Source: Diphasiastrum complanatum (lineage: Eukaryota; Streptophyta; Lycopodiopsida; Lycopodiales; Lycopodiaceae). Taken from it: a stretch of DNA of 64,000 bases. Each line of letters opens with the position of its first letter. Position 1 is the first letter of the stretch. The DNA lies in assembly GCA_029204225.1 (NCBI GenBank), contig CM055099.1, positions 47,616,542 to 47,680,541 of the forward strand, given 5' to 3'. The notes below the pieces were generated by a model that worked only from the letters and a program-made list of their open reading frames with translations, did no database searches and was not told the origin of the DNA. Below, piece by piece: positions 19,907 to 31,996 of the stretch. The position numbers and the translations under genes are program-made.

Positions 19907-20720
19907 GGTCCCATCCACCCTGCCACCAGAGGAAGTCAAGCTCGATACATTATAGTGGCAACAGATTATTTTATGAAGTGGGTAGAAGTGAAGGCCGTTA
20001 GAGTAGCCAATGTAACCAACACAGCTAAGTTTCTTTATGAGAACATTATTACGTGCTTCAGATGCCCTTTAGAACTTGTGAGTGATCGTGGAACTCACTT
20101 TTTGAATGAGACAATACGAGTACTCCTAGTCAAATTCCTTGTGGTTCACTACAATAGTACGACTTATTATCTCGGATGTAATGAACAAGCTAAATCTTCC
20201 AACAAGATTATGTGCAATATTGTTACAAAAACCATGGAAGCCAGTAAATCCGATTGAGAACACAAACTCCAAGCAGCTTTATGGGCATTTCGGACAACCT
20301 ATAAGCTTGCCACTGGCCATATCCCATTTCAACTAGCCTATGTACTCGAGGCTGTAATACTCGCTGAGTTCATTGTCCCAAGCGTACAAGTGGCCGTAAT
20401 GGAACGATTAGCCACAAGTAAGTCTATCCAACGTCGGTTAGGCTTACTGATGAATTTATGCGAAACTCGAACCATTGCTTTGCATGCATTGCACACTAAA
20501 AAGAAATGCCACAAAGCCTGGCATAATTATCTCCTAAAACAAAAGGACTTACACAAAGGTGACCGAGCATAGATGTATCAGAGCAAGGTCACAAAAGGCA
20601 AATTGAAAATTTCTGGCCTAGGACCCTATTGAGGGATGGAAATATTTGAAAATGGCTCTTTGGCCACTAACCTTGGTAAATGGTAGTCGGCTAAGACGCT
20701 ATTACCACTTACCTCCCACT
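19907..20720 (+). pseudogene. gypsy G2 integrase, 3' part
   Basis: Resumes GPIHPATRGSQARYIIVATD, then LVSDRGTHFLNETI with the second catalytic Asp. The site of the Glu (usual NGQAE) reads NEQAKSSNK, an apparent Glu-to-Lys change. The C-terminal part reads LWAFRTTYKLATGHIPFQL and LVNGSRLRRYY, the usual end of a plant gypsy pol. Stops lie at about 20255 and 20570. No 3' LTR was recognised downstream. Confidence 0.85.
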
Positions 20721-20879
20721 ATATAATATTCAGTAACAATTTTTATTGTCTACTATTTGCATGCAACTTTGCAATATGTTTTTCTTCTATAGAATGTTTC
20801 ACTTCCAGTTATGTTAGGGTCTACTTGGTCAATTGCATATAAGCGAGGCTTGGACCACTTTTTATTTAGCACATACCGA

Positions 20880-21200
20880 TTAACAAGTCATTCTGATTTT
20901 GAAATTCCCAACTTGTTGATCATTCTCACACAAATTTGACATGGTATTAGAGGAGGAATTTATATCTTGACTTTGATATTTCAAGATATTCATTGGAGAC
21001 ATCTAATTCGATGGTAGAAGTCTAACTAGATCTATCTTTAATTTTTATCAAAGTGTCATTTCCAAGATGGATAATATGTCAAAACACATATCTCATTGAG
21101 AAGCTGAATGGAGATAACTATCATCTCTTAAAGGGTAATGGCAAATAGTTTTTAACTCTACTTTAAACCTAGTTTGGACGTAATTGTCTACTTCAATTGT
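20880..21200 (+). mobile_element. Possible copia leader/gag-start remnant
   Basis: TTTGACA followed by TGGTATTAGAGG (20942-20953) resembles an LTR end plus initiator tRNA-Met primer site with two mismatches. About 150 bp on, IEKLNGDNYHLL resembles copia gag N-termini. No LTR pair and no later domain is visible, so the call is tentative. Confidence 0.35.
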
Positions 21201-21591
21201 ACATGTAATTTTTGTCTTTCAAACGCTGATTATACATTGTTAATTTTATAAATTCGTAACTTTGAGTAGAGCCAAAACAATGTCTGACTTTTTACTCATG
21301 ATATGGACAAAATTAGAGTCACATAACTTGGCAATGACTACTTGTTGCAACATGGATAACAATTGAGAAGGTGTTGTTCCTACAATAATGTCCCTGTTCT
21401 AACACGATTGTTGTTGTGGATGGATGCAAATGAGCATATTCTTTTCAACTCGGAGCTTTTGCTAGTTGTTATGTTTGGTCAATATGATATCTTTGACTGC
21501 GATGACTCTATATGAATTTGATTTACTTTAAGATTCGCATGTTTGGTTTTGTGGTGATAATGTGCAGTTTTTTTTAGATTTGTTAGGTTCT

Positions 21592-21648
<57 letters not shown>

Positions 21649-22713
21649 AAGGTAGAAGTAGAATTGTTTATTCAAAAAATTAAACAAAAGTCCAAGAAAA
21701 CAAAATTATTGGGAGGAATTATATATAATCTTCACATTTCAAGATTTATGAAAAGTAAATCACCAATTCTCATTTGCTTTTAGCCAAAAAGGACACTAAC
21801 ATTATTAGTAACCATTAACAATTATAATACTAATGTAGAAAAAATACCCAACAACTAAGCAATAATTTTTTTTTCCTTTTTGCTTTGTAAAGTTTCATTT
21901 GAGTCATCAACACATTAATAAGATGACATGCATAAAAATTTTACTGATTAATATATTGTTCAGGGCTGTTAATTGAGCTTTCTAATACTGTATATTACCA
22001 AATTTAATTGGATAAATTAGATATCAAGAACATGATAACTAATTAGTCATTGATATAGCAACCATTATGATAACTTTTTGTTTTCTATAATTATCAGTGA
22101 TGTTTACAAACTTCATCTCATCACATTCCATAGCAAAAAAAATTAAATTATGTTTTATGTTTTGAGTCATGCACTCTCAGGTACATTATTCCCCACCTCG
22201 TTGAACTTTTAATAATCTAACAACAATGGTTGATAGAGCAATATTCAATATTTTTTACAAATGAGTTCATTCGATTAATGTTTATTGATTGTTCTGATGT
22301 CAATAATAACTCAATTAGAACACTTCCATGTTTTCTTTAATATACAATGAAAATCATGTCCTAACTAATAGTTTTTTCATATTTATCTTAAAATTTAATT
22401 CTGATATATATCAAATAAAACTTAAAATAAGACACGGAGTGCATAATTGATTGAAACTACTCATCAACACAATTCCAAATCCTCAATTGAAGAGAAATTG
22501 TTTGAGGAAAGAAATCAGAAGGTAATCACTTTATTTCTTAAATACATGTTTGCAATGAAAAGGTGACATTTATTGTAATTTATACACTCTATTTTGCCTT
22601 CTCAAATTCAGAAATACAATGTACATATATCTAAATAAAAAATTCAAAGGATAACAAAACTACAAAACATCTATCCATAAAGCTAAGGGGGAAACTGGTA
22701 TAATAAGACAAAG
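21201..22713. other. AT-rich spacer
   Basis: No coding signal, RNA gene or transposon motif seen apart from the AC microsatellite listed separately. The sequence is strongly AT-rich with many short stops in all frames. Confidence 0.5.
21595..21643. repeat. (AC)n microsatellite
   Basis: About 24 uninterrupted AC dinucleotides in AT-rich DNA. Confidence 0.97.
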
Positions 22714-22724
22714 TCCATTAAGTA

Positions 22725-23404
22725 CGATTAGGTCCATCAAGAGGATGAAGATACATATTAAAGTCACCAACTAGCACAGAGGGGAGTGCATTTGGAAGAG
22801 AGATATTGCTCTAGAGGTCTATACGGGAGTGAGAAGAATTGGGGGCATAAATATTAAAGATATTGAAGGCAAAACCACATTTAGAGATAGTGCAAATATT
22901 GGCTCGGCCACCAAGAAGGGAGAAATGAGAGGAAAGCTTCCAATCCTTAGAAACCAGAGTAGCCAGACCCCCACAAGTACCATTAGCAAGGATGAGGGAG
23001 TAGTTGAAATTCCGAGCGAAAGATTTGGAAAGCACATCAAGAATGAAACCACTCAGTTTTGTTTCTTGGAGGCAGATAACCAAGTTGGAGTGACCAAGAG
23101 TCAAAAGGTAGTTAAAGGATAAAGAGTGGCGAATAGGGGAGTTTAACCCTCTAACATTCCAGGAGATTACATTCGGAGGCAAAATAGTCAAGGAGGAGAA
23201 TAATGCATGTCTACTATAAACACAAAACAATAGGGAATGAGCAATCTGAGAGAGCCTTTGCTTCAGCAAAGCTAAACATCCAACAAATGACTTGCTTTTC
23301 CTTTTTCTCGTGCCAAAGCTTTTAGAGAACTGCGAGTAGAAATTCTCTTGAGCTGATTTTGTCCCATAACTGTAGGAGGGCTCCATATTTGGGCTAAAAG
23401 ACAA
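22725..23404 (-). pseudogene. LINE endonuclease N-terminal part (inverted segment)
   Basis: Minus-strand wording ISWNVRGLNSPIR, VICLQETKL and NIYAPNSS, then LVGDFNMYLHPLDGPNR near 22725, matches the APE-type endonuclease of plant LINEs (SWNVRGL, QETK, GDFN motifs). The open stretch at 22811-23404 covers most of it. A stop just after the Asp-Leu at 22811 separates off the GDFN part. Nicking target DNA would be its role. Confidence 0.88.
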
Positions 23405-24640
23405 GCCTGGACTGCTTGACTGATGGATTCAACTACTCTGACATTTTATCCCTTTGTAGCTCCCCTCGCCTTCACACCTGGAAGAATGGTCGCCCCTCCC
23501 CTTTCTTTAGTTCTACCCAGCTCGATAGATTCTACCTTTCTAACCAAGGAAATTGGGCTAGCCGCTTATTCGGTAGTATAATTTCTTCCTTCCCTCTCTT
23601 TGATCACCTTCCTGTTTTCAATTGTTTTAACCTCTACCCAGCATTATCCTACAAGCGACACTCAGTCTATATTATGGACAACTCCTTGATTTGGAACAAG
23701 TCTATATGGCCTGCTCTCTCTGCTAGGATTTCTTCTCTTTTGAGCCTTGAAGATATCATTGATTGTTCTTGCTCTTTTGTTCGTCTACAAATAGCGAGCT
23801 CTTCAACCTCCCTCCTTGAAATCTCTCTAAAAAAAACCCCGACTTCCATTACTGTTGATAGATCTCGAGAGTATGACCCTTCCCTTTGATCAGATGAATT
23901 TTCTTAGCACCACCAACGCTCTCAAGATCATTGATCACTCCAAAGGCGCTATCATTCACAAAAGAACTAATCTTAATTGGCTTCGGGAAGCCGATCTTCC
24001 CTCAGCCTTCTTCTTCAAGAAGCTTAAAGCTCAACAGAGAAGAGAAGACAACTTTGGGCTCACTATAGATGTTTCCGCTGTCCCTTCTCCTGAAGCCATT
24101 TGCTCTTCATTTCTCAACCACTTCACGATCCTATTTAATCCTACTTCTCCCCCCAAGATTTCCATGGAAGACTTACCTCTTTATTGCTCTTTTCCCTTGC
24201 TTTTGTCCTTAAACAACTCCAACTCTCTCTCTTCTCCGCTTTTGATTGAAGAACTCCACCCTTCCCTCAAATCTCTTAGAGATAAAACCCCCGGCCCTGG
24301 CGACACAATTTCTTTCTAGCTCATTGGAATATTGTTGGTCCCTCGCTCCTTGCCATTAATACTGCGATTTACAAAGGCTCCTTTCCTTCTTCCTTTACTC
24401 AAGGTTTGATCAAACTCATACCTAAGATTGACTGACCTAGTAGCATTCTGACTATCGGCCCCTTACTATGTTGAATACCTCCTACAAGATAGTTGTGAAA
24501 GCCATTGCTAGGAGGATTGTCCTCTTTCTTCCCTCTCATCTTTCTAAATGCCAGGCTGGTTTTATAAAAGGTAGAATAAATGTTCTACTTTTGTATCATT
24601 GTAAAAATTTCTTAATCCAAGTTTAATTTTCTTCGAGAGA
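23405..24640 (+). pseudogene. LINE endonuclease C-terminus and RT start
   Basis: FNYSDILSLCSSPRLHTWKN, STQLDRFYLS and LFDHLPVFN are the end of the LINE endonuclease (usual S-D-H-P-P/L). The linker then reads LNWLREADLPSAFFFKKLKA and SLRDKTPGPGD. RT follows: LAHWNIVGPSLLAI, GLIKLIPKID, then YKIVVKAIARRIV and CQAGFIKGR. Frameshifts near 23880, 24318 and 24440 break it. The YxDD box is not reached. Confidence 0.87.
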
Positions 24641-24661
24641 AAAAAAAAAATCCATTAAGTA

Positions 24662-24981
24662 TACTAACTTTTCTTGTTTTAATATTGTATGTCAATACAC
24701 TCTAGGGCTCAAGGGCTCACAAAAAACCTATAAAGCCTTACGAGCTCAATTTTTTAATTATATATTCATCTACTAAATTTATAGTTGTAGGTTCTTAAAG
24801 CGTACTAATCTAAAGGACTAATACTTTTTTAACCTCTTGTAAAAAAAATTGTAGGTTTTAATTCGCTGAAAAAGGGCATTAGCCTACAAGCTACGACTAA
24901 GCGGAGGCCTCAATGTAACCTTCATTCTTTAGCAGGCTACAGCCTTCAGCAGCCCATGGGTCCTTCAACAACTACTTTAGC

Positions 24982-25044
<63 letters not shown>

Positions 25045-26793
25045 ACCCCATGGCCGCTGAAACATTGTTATTTAAGTGTTAAAACTAGGAACAATAAGTT
25101 TTTTTAGCCCCACTTTGAAAAAACCTACAAATTTTAAAATAAGTAGATTTTTTAATAGGTTAAAAAAATGATTTTTCGCAAGCATTGTAAATTAATACAA
25201 AGACTCCCTCAACATAGGAAACCACTTTGCATATTTGGCATGCCACATCAATTGTGGAGAGAAAGAGGATCAAAATGGGGTCGAGTTAATGCATGACGGA
25301 GGTACCTAGGCCTACACAATTAGCCCTTCACCCTCAATGTGAAGTGTGAGGATAGTGTGGTCTGAAGGTTTCAACACCCAAGTTTGAGCCTTGAAGCATG
25401 CTATTGTGCTTAGATGCAATATGCACTTAGCTCAAACCATCAAAATGTAAAGTAAGTCTTTCATTGTCATGCACACTTATTATGTGAGAACGCTTTTAAT
25501 ATGAACAAGGACCTCATTAAATACTATGCGTGAATGGTTTAAAATGAACCAGAAACAAAGACATCATCCATCCATATAGCCAGAGGTTATGTCCCCATGA
25601 AAAAGATCAAAAGCTTGCTTTGGTGAAGAATGGCTTCAGAGGGCCCTTCTACCCACCTCAATGCTCTCAACTCCTGAAATGTGAACTGGGTTTTGGTTCA
25701 TGTTTCGTGTCCATGGGGACATGCTCTAAGGACCTCCACTTAAAGCATTTGCTATGACATAGGAGAAGTCGTCTTTAAATTTTAAAGCACCTCCTTTACT
25801 GTTGACTTGTTGACCAACTTGAACTCCTTCAAAGGCCAAGCTAAGTAAGGAGCCATCATGCCCCTCTACCCTATGTCCTTTAGTGATGATCTAGTGTTGG
25901 TGGCACCCACCTTCATCACCAATTTACAGATTCTATCTCCCTTTGTCATTCTATTTTTGAGAGCAATGCTCTTCCCTTTGTCTTGCACTCTCGGTTCTGA
26001 ACTACCCATCTGCAGCACACCACACATCCATACCTTGCTATTATCTATGGAAGGAAAAGATCTAGATTTTGAGGAAAAGACAGTGGGGCTTCAGCCTTGA
26101 TTCATGATCACATTACAACGGCTGTTGATCATGATCACTCATGAGCAGTGGCTTTTGGTCAAGGCCCGAAGCTGCAATGTGTTAAATATGAGCATGTTCA
26201 ATCAAACCAAACCAAGCACACTGATCTGGAAATTACATTGTCTTGTGATTGCTCACCTCACAGGAATGTGTGGAGGCAATGTGGGTGTAGTAGGATGTAT
26301 ATAGTGTTTGCATTCGCTCCTTGCACTTGTATACAGTACAGGGAAAAGCATATGCTTCTCAGTTGATCAGCAGGTAAGGTTCAGATATCGAACGTGTATT
26401 CTTATGATCATGCAGCTACAAACTTATTTGTTCATCGTGCTGCAACAGAAGTTGGCAATCTGAGTATTTTCTTTGCTGAGTCAAAATTCAGTGATCAAAC
26501 TGCCATTCATGCAGCGTGGAAGGAATATCCCTTTTAAACTTGTATGCATATCGTGATGTAGGTAGAAGGAACTGTGCAATCAGCTGAGACATACATCTGC
26601 AGCTGCCACTTTACTCACTCAGACGGAACAAGACAACCAATTGCAAAGGTACTTCTATCAGTTTTTCCGAGATCTTCTAGATGCAGATAGCTTTGTGGTA
26701 TTGTACTCATAAAATCAACTGCTAAGGGATAGGCTAAGAAAACAAACCGATTTGCAGTAGATACCTGGTACTCAGAGCTCAGCCCGTCCAACA
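24662..26793. other. Spacer upstream of the OPT gene
   Basis: No recognised gene. It contains the CT microsatellite and short open frames at 25858-26366 without family features. The last few hundred bases before 26794 must hold the OPT promoter and 5' leader, but I cannot point to a convincing TATA box. Confidence 0.4.
24988..25042. repeat. (CT)n microsatellite
   Basis: About 27 CT dinucleotides ending in TCCCACCCC. Confidence 0.97.
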
Positions 26794-29700
26794 ATGCAGG
26801 TTAAAGAAGCCCAACAGACGATGAGGACAAAGGAGAGCAACGCGAATGGAGTGCATACAGACGATCAGCCTCAGGGTGCATCGCAGGAAATTGTCGAAGA
26901 AGATCAGTCTCCAATAGAGCAAGTTGCATTGACAGTGTCTACAACTGATGATCCTTCGATGCCCGTTTATACTTTCAGGATGTGGACTATCGGAATTGTT
27001 TCATGCATACTTCTTGCATTTGTGAATCAGTTCTTCGCCTACCGCACGGAGCCGCTGACGGTTTCGGCTATCAGTGTTCAGATTGCTTCAATGCCACTTG
27101 GCCATTTTATGGCAAACATCTTACCAAAGAAGCGAATTAAGTTTCCTGGCACAAATTGGCACTTCTCGCTGAATCCCGGGCCATTCAATATGAAGGAACA
27201 CGTTCTGATCACAATCTTCGCTAATGCTGGAGCTGGTGGTGCATACGCCATCAGCATTGTTAACATAGTGAAGGCCTTCTACAAGCATAAGATATCCTTC
27301 TACGTTGCTTTGGTGATAACCGTAACAACGCAGGTGAGATCGATCTCACTACTTTTCATGTTTAGCTGATCTCAATAGTTTGCTGACTTCTATCAGGTTG
27401 TGTAGCATAATTGAACGGTCAACTGAATATTGCTTTTAAGAGCAAAGTTATATAGCTACTGCAATATTGATGTTTTGCATTGTCTAAACGGGAACATTGA
27501 CTAAATTGTAAGAAGAGTCTTGACGGTTTGTTTATTGTTTTTTTTGGGGGGAATGGATCCTGAAATCACAATCAGATAGTTGATCATTGGTCCTTGGGGA
27601 TAGAGCTTAATCATATTATTTTGGTTGCAGAGTCTTGGGTATGGATGGGCAGGAATTTTCCGCAAATATTTAGTGGATCCAGCACATATGTGGTGGCCTT
27701 CGAACTTAGTGCAGGTCTCCCTGTTCAGGTAACGGTTGCAGGAGCTATTCCAGTAACAATCTCTTAAATAAAGTTCTGAAGCTAGATAATGACTGAAGAC
27801 GAAGTCTATTTGTATTAGAATATTGTTTTGAAACTCTTACGGAAAAGAAGTAGGTAGCAAGCATATGTTGGAAAGCGAGACGTTTACAATACAAAGTTGC
27901 CTGTACTAATCCTTTATAGTTTGTTTTAACATTGCTTATGTGCTGATGTCACAGGGTTCTTCATGAGAAGGACAGTCGCTCAAAGGGAGGCTTAACAAGA
28001 ATGCAGTTTTTCTTGATGATAATCACGATAAGCTTTTGTTACTACTCGCTTCCTGGCTACCTCTTTCCCATGCTGACTTCTCTCTCCTGGGTTTGCTGGG
28101 CGTGGCCGAACTCTATCACAGCCCATCAAATTGGCTCTGGCCTGCACGGTCTTGGAGTCGGAGCTGTTGGATTGGACTGGGCAACGATTTCATCCTTTAT
28201 CGGAAGCCCCCTTGCAACTCCATGGTTTGCAATAGCAAACGTGATGGTAGGCTTCCTGTTCGTTATGTACGTGATTACGCCTGCTGTCTACTGGGGGAAT
28301 GTCTATGATGCCAAAACTTTCCCGATCTTCTCAAGTGCACTTTTTTCAGATGATGGACAAAGGTACAACTTCACTAGAGTGATAGATCATAATTTCCGGT
28401 TAGACATCGATGCATACAACAACTACAGCAGACTCAGAGGTAGCGCCTTTTTCATGTTCTCCTACGGGGTTGGATTTGCCGCCCTTACAGCGACAGTATC
28501 TCACGTCATGCTATTCCATGGAAGGTAATTACCGCCAAAGTAAAGAATAATAATCAGATGAAATGGTTGAGAATGAAGACCGAGGTCTTGGCAGCTCTGT
28601 TCCTCTGTAAATATATAGACTTCTGAATGTCTCCGTGACTTGCTATTCACAGGGACATCTGGCAAAGATACAAGGCGGCATTGAAGAATGACAAACCAGA
28701 TATTCATACTCGTTTGATGAAACAATACAAAGCTGTTCCTGAATCCTGGTTTTTGGGACTTCTAGTAGCCACAGTAGTAGTATCTATTCTCGTGTGTGAA
28801 CTGGTCAACGACCAAGTACAGCTACGTTGGTGGGGAGTGCTCCTGGCTTGCGGCATTGCTCTCTCTTTCACTTTGCCAATCGGCGTTATTGCGGCTACTA
28901 CAAACCAGGCAAACATTCCGCTACTATTGAGCTAGACATAGTACCTGTAATTAACAGCAATACTTGCTAGAAATCCACGAGTCTCTGGATTTTTATAAGC
29001 TCGCTACTCAGTTTTTGTAGGAATTATTGATTGCAGGTTCCAGGGTTAAATCTCATCACTGAAATGATTATTGGGTATCTGTACCCTGGCAGACCTGTTG
29101 CAAATGTCTCTTTTAAGACCTATGGCTATATTAGTATGACCCAAGCTGTGAGTTTTCTCAGTGATTTCAAGCTTGGCCACTACATGAAGATTCCTCCCAG
29201 ATCCATGTTCATTGTTCAGGTAATTTAAAGTTTGGTGTTGCAGACTATACACGACTGTACTCGAGTGTTTCAGCAAGCGAGCAGAGAAACGCATGCATTA
29301 GCTTTTTTCATTGGAATGACTGATTTCAACGGCCAGCTGGCCAGAGTTCTAACGTTTTTTTGTGTGCAGGTACTTGGCACGCTTATAGCTGCTGTAGTGA
29401 ATTTAAGCACTGCGTGGTGGCTATTGACATCAATCCACGACATCTGTAACACTGAGTTACTGCCATCAAATAGCCCATGGACATGCCCTGGTGATGCAGT
29501 ATTTTTTGACGCATCTATCATTTGGGGTTTGATTGGACCAAAGAGGGTGTTTGGCTCTCTTGGAATGTACAACAAATTGAACTGGTTTTTCCTTTTTGGT
29601 GCCCTGGCACCCGTACCAGTGTGGCTCCTTTCCAAAGCATTCCCTCATAAGACCTGGATCCGATCCATCAACATGCCCGTACTAATTGGAGCTAGTGGGA

Positions 29701-29987
29701 TCATGCCTCCTGCTTCATCTGTGAATTTCACAGCCTGGTTTGTTGTTGGATTCATCTTTAACTATATCATCTTCAAGTACCGTAAAGGCTGGTGGCAACG
29801 CCACAACTACGTATTGTCTGCAGCTCTAGATGCTGGTCTGGCATTCATGGGAGTTGTCCTCTATGCCACAACGGGATTAGAAAACAAATCCATCACATGG
29901 TGGGGAACCAACCTTGACAATTGTCCTTTGGCTTCCTGCCCTACAGCTCCTGGAATAGTAAGAGATGGTTGCCCTCTCGTCAGCTGA
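26794..29987 (+). CDS. Oligopeptide transporter (OPT family), six exons
   Basis: Proton-coupled membrane carrier of the OPT family; plant members of the peptide-transporter clade move small peptides or metal chelates across the plasma membrane. Exons by splice signals and family alignment: 26794-27333, 27631-27728, 27955-28524, 28653-28908, 29037-29219 and 29370-29987. They join in frame to about 754 residues, the normal OPT length. Residues 53-65 ([13 protein letters not shown]) open the transporter core, NPG lies at 127-129 and KIPPR at 539-543, both OPT hallmarks. Many hydrophobic segments follow. The C-terminus is Cys-rich ([14 protein letters not shown]). Four introns are GT-AG; intron 4 (28909-29036) is GC-AG. 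No in-frame stop remains after splicing, so it looks functional. Which OPT subgroup it belongs to is not resolved. It is the only intact host gene in the window. Confidence 0.93.
28909..29036 (+). other. GC-AG intron 4 of the OPT gene
   Basis: Exon 4 must end at ATTNQ because the family continues with xPGLN, which is found at 29037. The donor there is CAG|GCAAAC and the acceptor TTGCAG|GTTCC. The next GT downstream lies after an in-frame TAG (28933), so it cannot serve as donor. Confidence 0.85.
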
Positions 29988-30889
29988 AAGCTTCAGCATA
30001 CTAATTCAGACCTTGATCTTCTCAAATTTAACTGCTTGCGATTTGAGAGTGAAACACTCTACAAACCCAAAAGTATGTAGCTACTGAATTAAGCATTGTG
30101 GCTGGGAGCTGGGACACTCACAACTGGTCTCTCAGTCCCTGAGATGAGTAAAAATATGATGGTGTTCAACCTAAGTTAATTATTGTAGAAAGCTTCTTGT
30201 ATCCCAATAGTTTAGCCAAGAGATAACAATCAATTGGGGCTTTGCATATTGCAAGGCTATGTGCATATGTTCTATCAAATGAATTAATGAGTATGGGAAT
30301 GCATTTTGCTTAAAATTTGTACTAGAATCATAGTGACTGTATAGGATTAAGCAATACTTCACGTTCGAGGATGATGAGAGTTTAGCAGCTCAAGACCACC
30401 AAAGTATGCCCCAAACAATAATTTATCTTGCCTCAAAACCCTTGACTTTTATTGGCTCTAGGAGTAAAGAAAAAGCTAACCAAATCATTCGATTACGAGT
30501 ACATATTTGAAAATTCAGGACTTGTGATTAGTCCACTTACAATTTATGAACTTATGTTTCATCCGCTGCACTTAGCTTTATGTAAATTCAGGACTTGTGA
30601 TTAGTCCACTTATAAATTATGAATTGAATCTTGGAGCACCCTACGTATTGATCTTATCGTACCACTCTTCTCCCTATCATGGATGATATTGTTGTATATT
30701 TTCATGCCTCAAACAAGGATGAGTTGTGCAAACTTGAAACATTAAACATATTGTTTGGAAGAATCTGGATTAGGAAAAGCAAGTGAAATAGAAACTATCT
30801 TAACAAAAAAATTAAACCTCATTATCAAAAGTTGAGTGAGAATCATGACTTGCTTTTGAGTCCGGGCTATGGAAGTAATCAGTTAAAAT
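29988..30889. other. OPT 3' flank and spacer
   Basis: Contains the presumed 3' untranslated region. A direct repeat of about 38 bp (AAATTCAGGACTTGTGATTA at 30511 and 30584, 73 bp apart) lies here. No other gene recognised. Confidence 0.5.
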
Positions 30890-31122
30890 CTGCTCGTGCC
30901 CCACCCATTAACTACATGACCTTCAAAAGTCAATCTTAATCTTGTATAAAATACTCTACACATGTTAGCAAAGTACACACCCTCTAATTCATTATAAAGC
31001 TAGACTTTGTTAACTCGTAGACATGTTACATCCACTAAGTATTGGCAATGTAGATCTGCATCACTAAAATCAGTTTGTGGATACTGATCTCTTGATAACT
31101 TCAATCTTGGATTTAATGGAAA

Positions 31123-31996
31123 TTAGTTTGGTTTGCAATTGGAATTTTTGTATTTTTGAAGTATATTTTGAGTATACCTCTGCTGACTGGTACAAATCAA
31201 TCTTTTAGCTTGATCTCTATAGATTTGAATTCCAAGATAGAAATGGACTGGTCCTTGATCTATGGGCCTTGATCTATCATTTCCTATAATTTGTGAGAAC
31301 ATTTTTGACATCCTTTAATAATTTCAAATTGCTGCTAAATAATAGAGTATCACCAACATATAAAGTGATGATAATAAAAGATGTGGAAATAGCTTTGTAG
31401 TAAACATTGGAATTAGCCAGACTTGTAATGAAATCATTCTAAATAAGGTACTGATTTATTTTTTTGGAACCAAGGTTTAGGGGATTGCTTTAGCCCATAT
31501 AGGGCCTTGTGCAATTTGCAAACAAGATGTGCTCTTTGTTTGGAGTAAAATATTCCTGAAGCTATGACATAAAAATATCTACTTCAATTGTTCCATATAA
31601 AAATGCACTTTGCACATCCATTTGGTGGACTTCAAGATCACTAGCTACAACATTGGACTAAAGAGCTCTGATGGAAGAGTGTTTTACCACAAGGCTAAAT
31701 GTCCCAAAATAGTCAAGCATTGGGATTTCTGAAAATCCTCTTACAACAAGTCAAACTTTGACTTGATCTACTTAACCATCAACCTTGTATTTTACTTTGA
31801 AGATCCATTTATTAATAATTATATTTCTGCCTTCAAGTAATTCCATGACAATCCAAGTCTTGTTTCTTATAAGAGCATCATGATCTTTGTCCATGGCTAT
31901 CTTCCACTGATGCATTATTATGAGCCATGGCTTCTTGGATGAACTTGGTTCTCCAACAAACTGACAAGAAGTTTCCTCAATAAACCTTGTTGACAA
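31123..31996 (-). pseudogene. copia F reverse transcriptase remnant
   Basis: Minus strand: EPSSSKKPWLIIMHQWKIAM, IINKWIFKVKYKVDG, then after frame changes HQMDVQSAFLYGTIEVDIFM, YVGDTLLFSSNLKLLKDV and VHFYLGIQIYRDQAKRLICT. This is the full order of copia RT motifs. The catalytic YVDD box reads YVGD, so a metal-binding Asp is gone. Below 31123 weak RNase H-linker wording (PRLKLSRDQYPQTD, AVNKV-like) continues to about 30890. Confidence 0.85.

Larger units (their letters stand above)
22714..24661 (+). mobile_element. LINE with 5' inversion (twin-priming structure)
   Basis: Bounded by an 11-bp direct repeat TCCATTAAGTA (22714-22724 and 24651-24661), with an A-run just before the right copy. The left segment (22725 to about 23404) encodes the endonuclease N-terminal part on the minus strand. 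The right segment (about 23405-24640) encodes the endonuclease C-terminal part and the start of RT on the plus strand. The 5' part is thus inverted relative to the 3' part, as in twin-primed L1 insertions. RT stops well short of its catalytic box, so the source RNA may have ended early or internal sequence was lost. Confidence 0.85.

Noticed and set aside
22811-23404. 197-codon minus-strand frame considered as a separate host endonuclease gene
   Set aside because: Its wording is LINE endonuclease and it lies inside the target duplication with the rest of the LINE on the other strand.
28903-28935. OPT protein ending early at 28933 (…[10 protein letters not shown])
   Set aside because: Family-conserved sequence continues at 29037 in frame after a good acceptor, so a GC-AG intron explains the data better than truncation.
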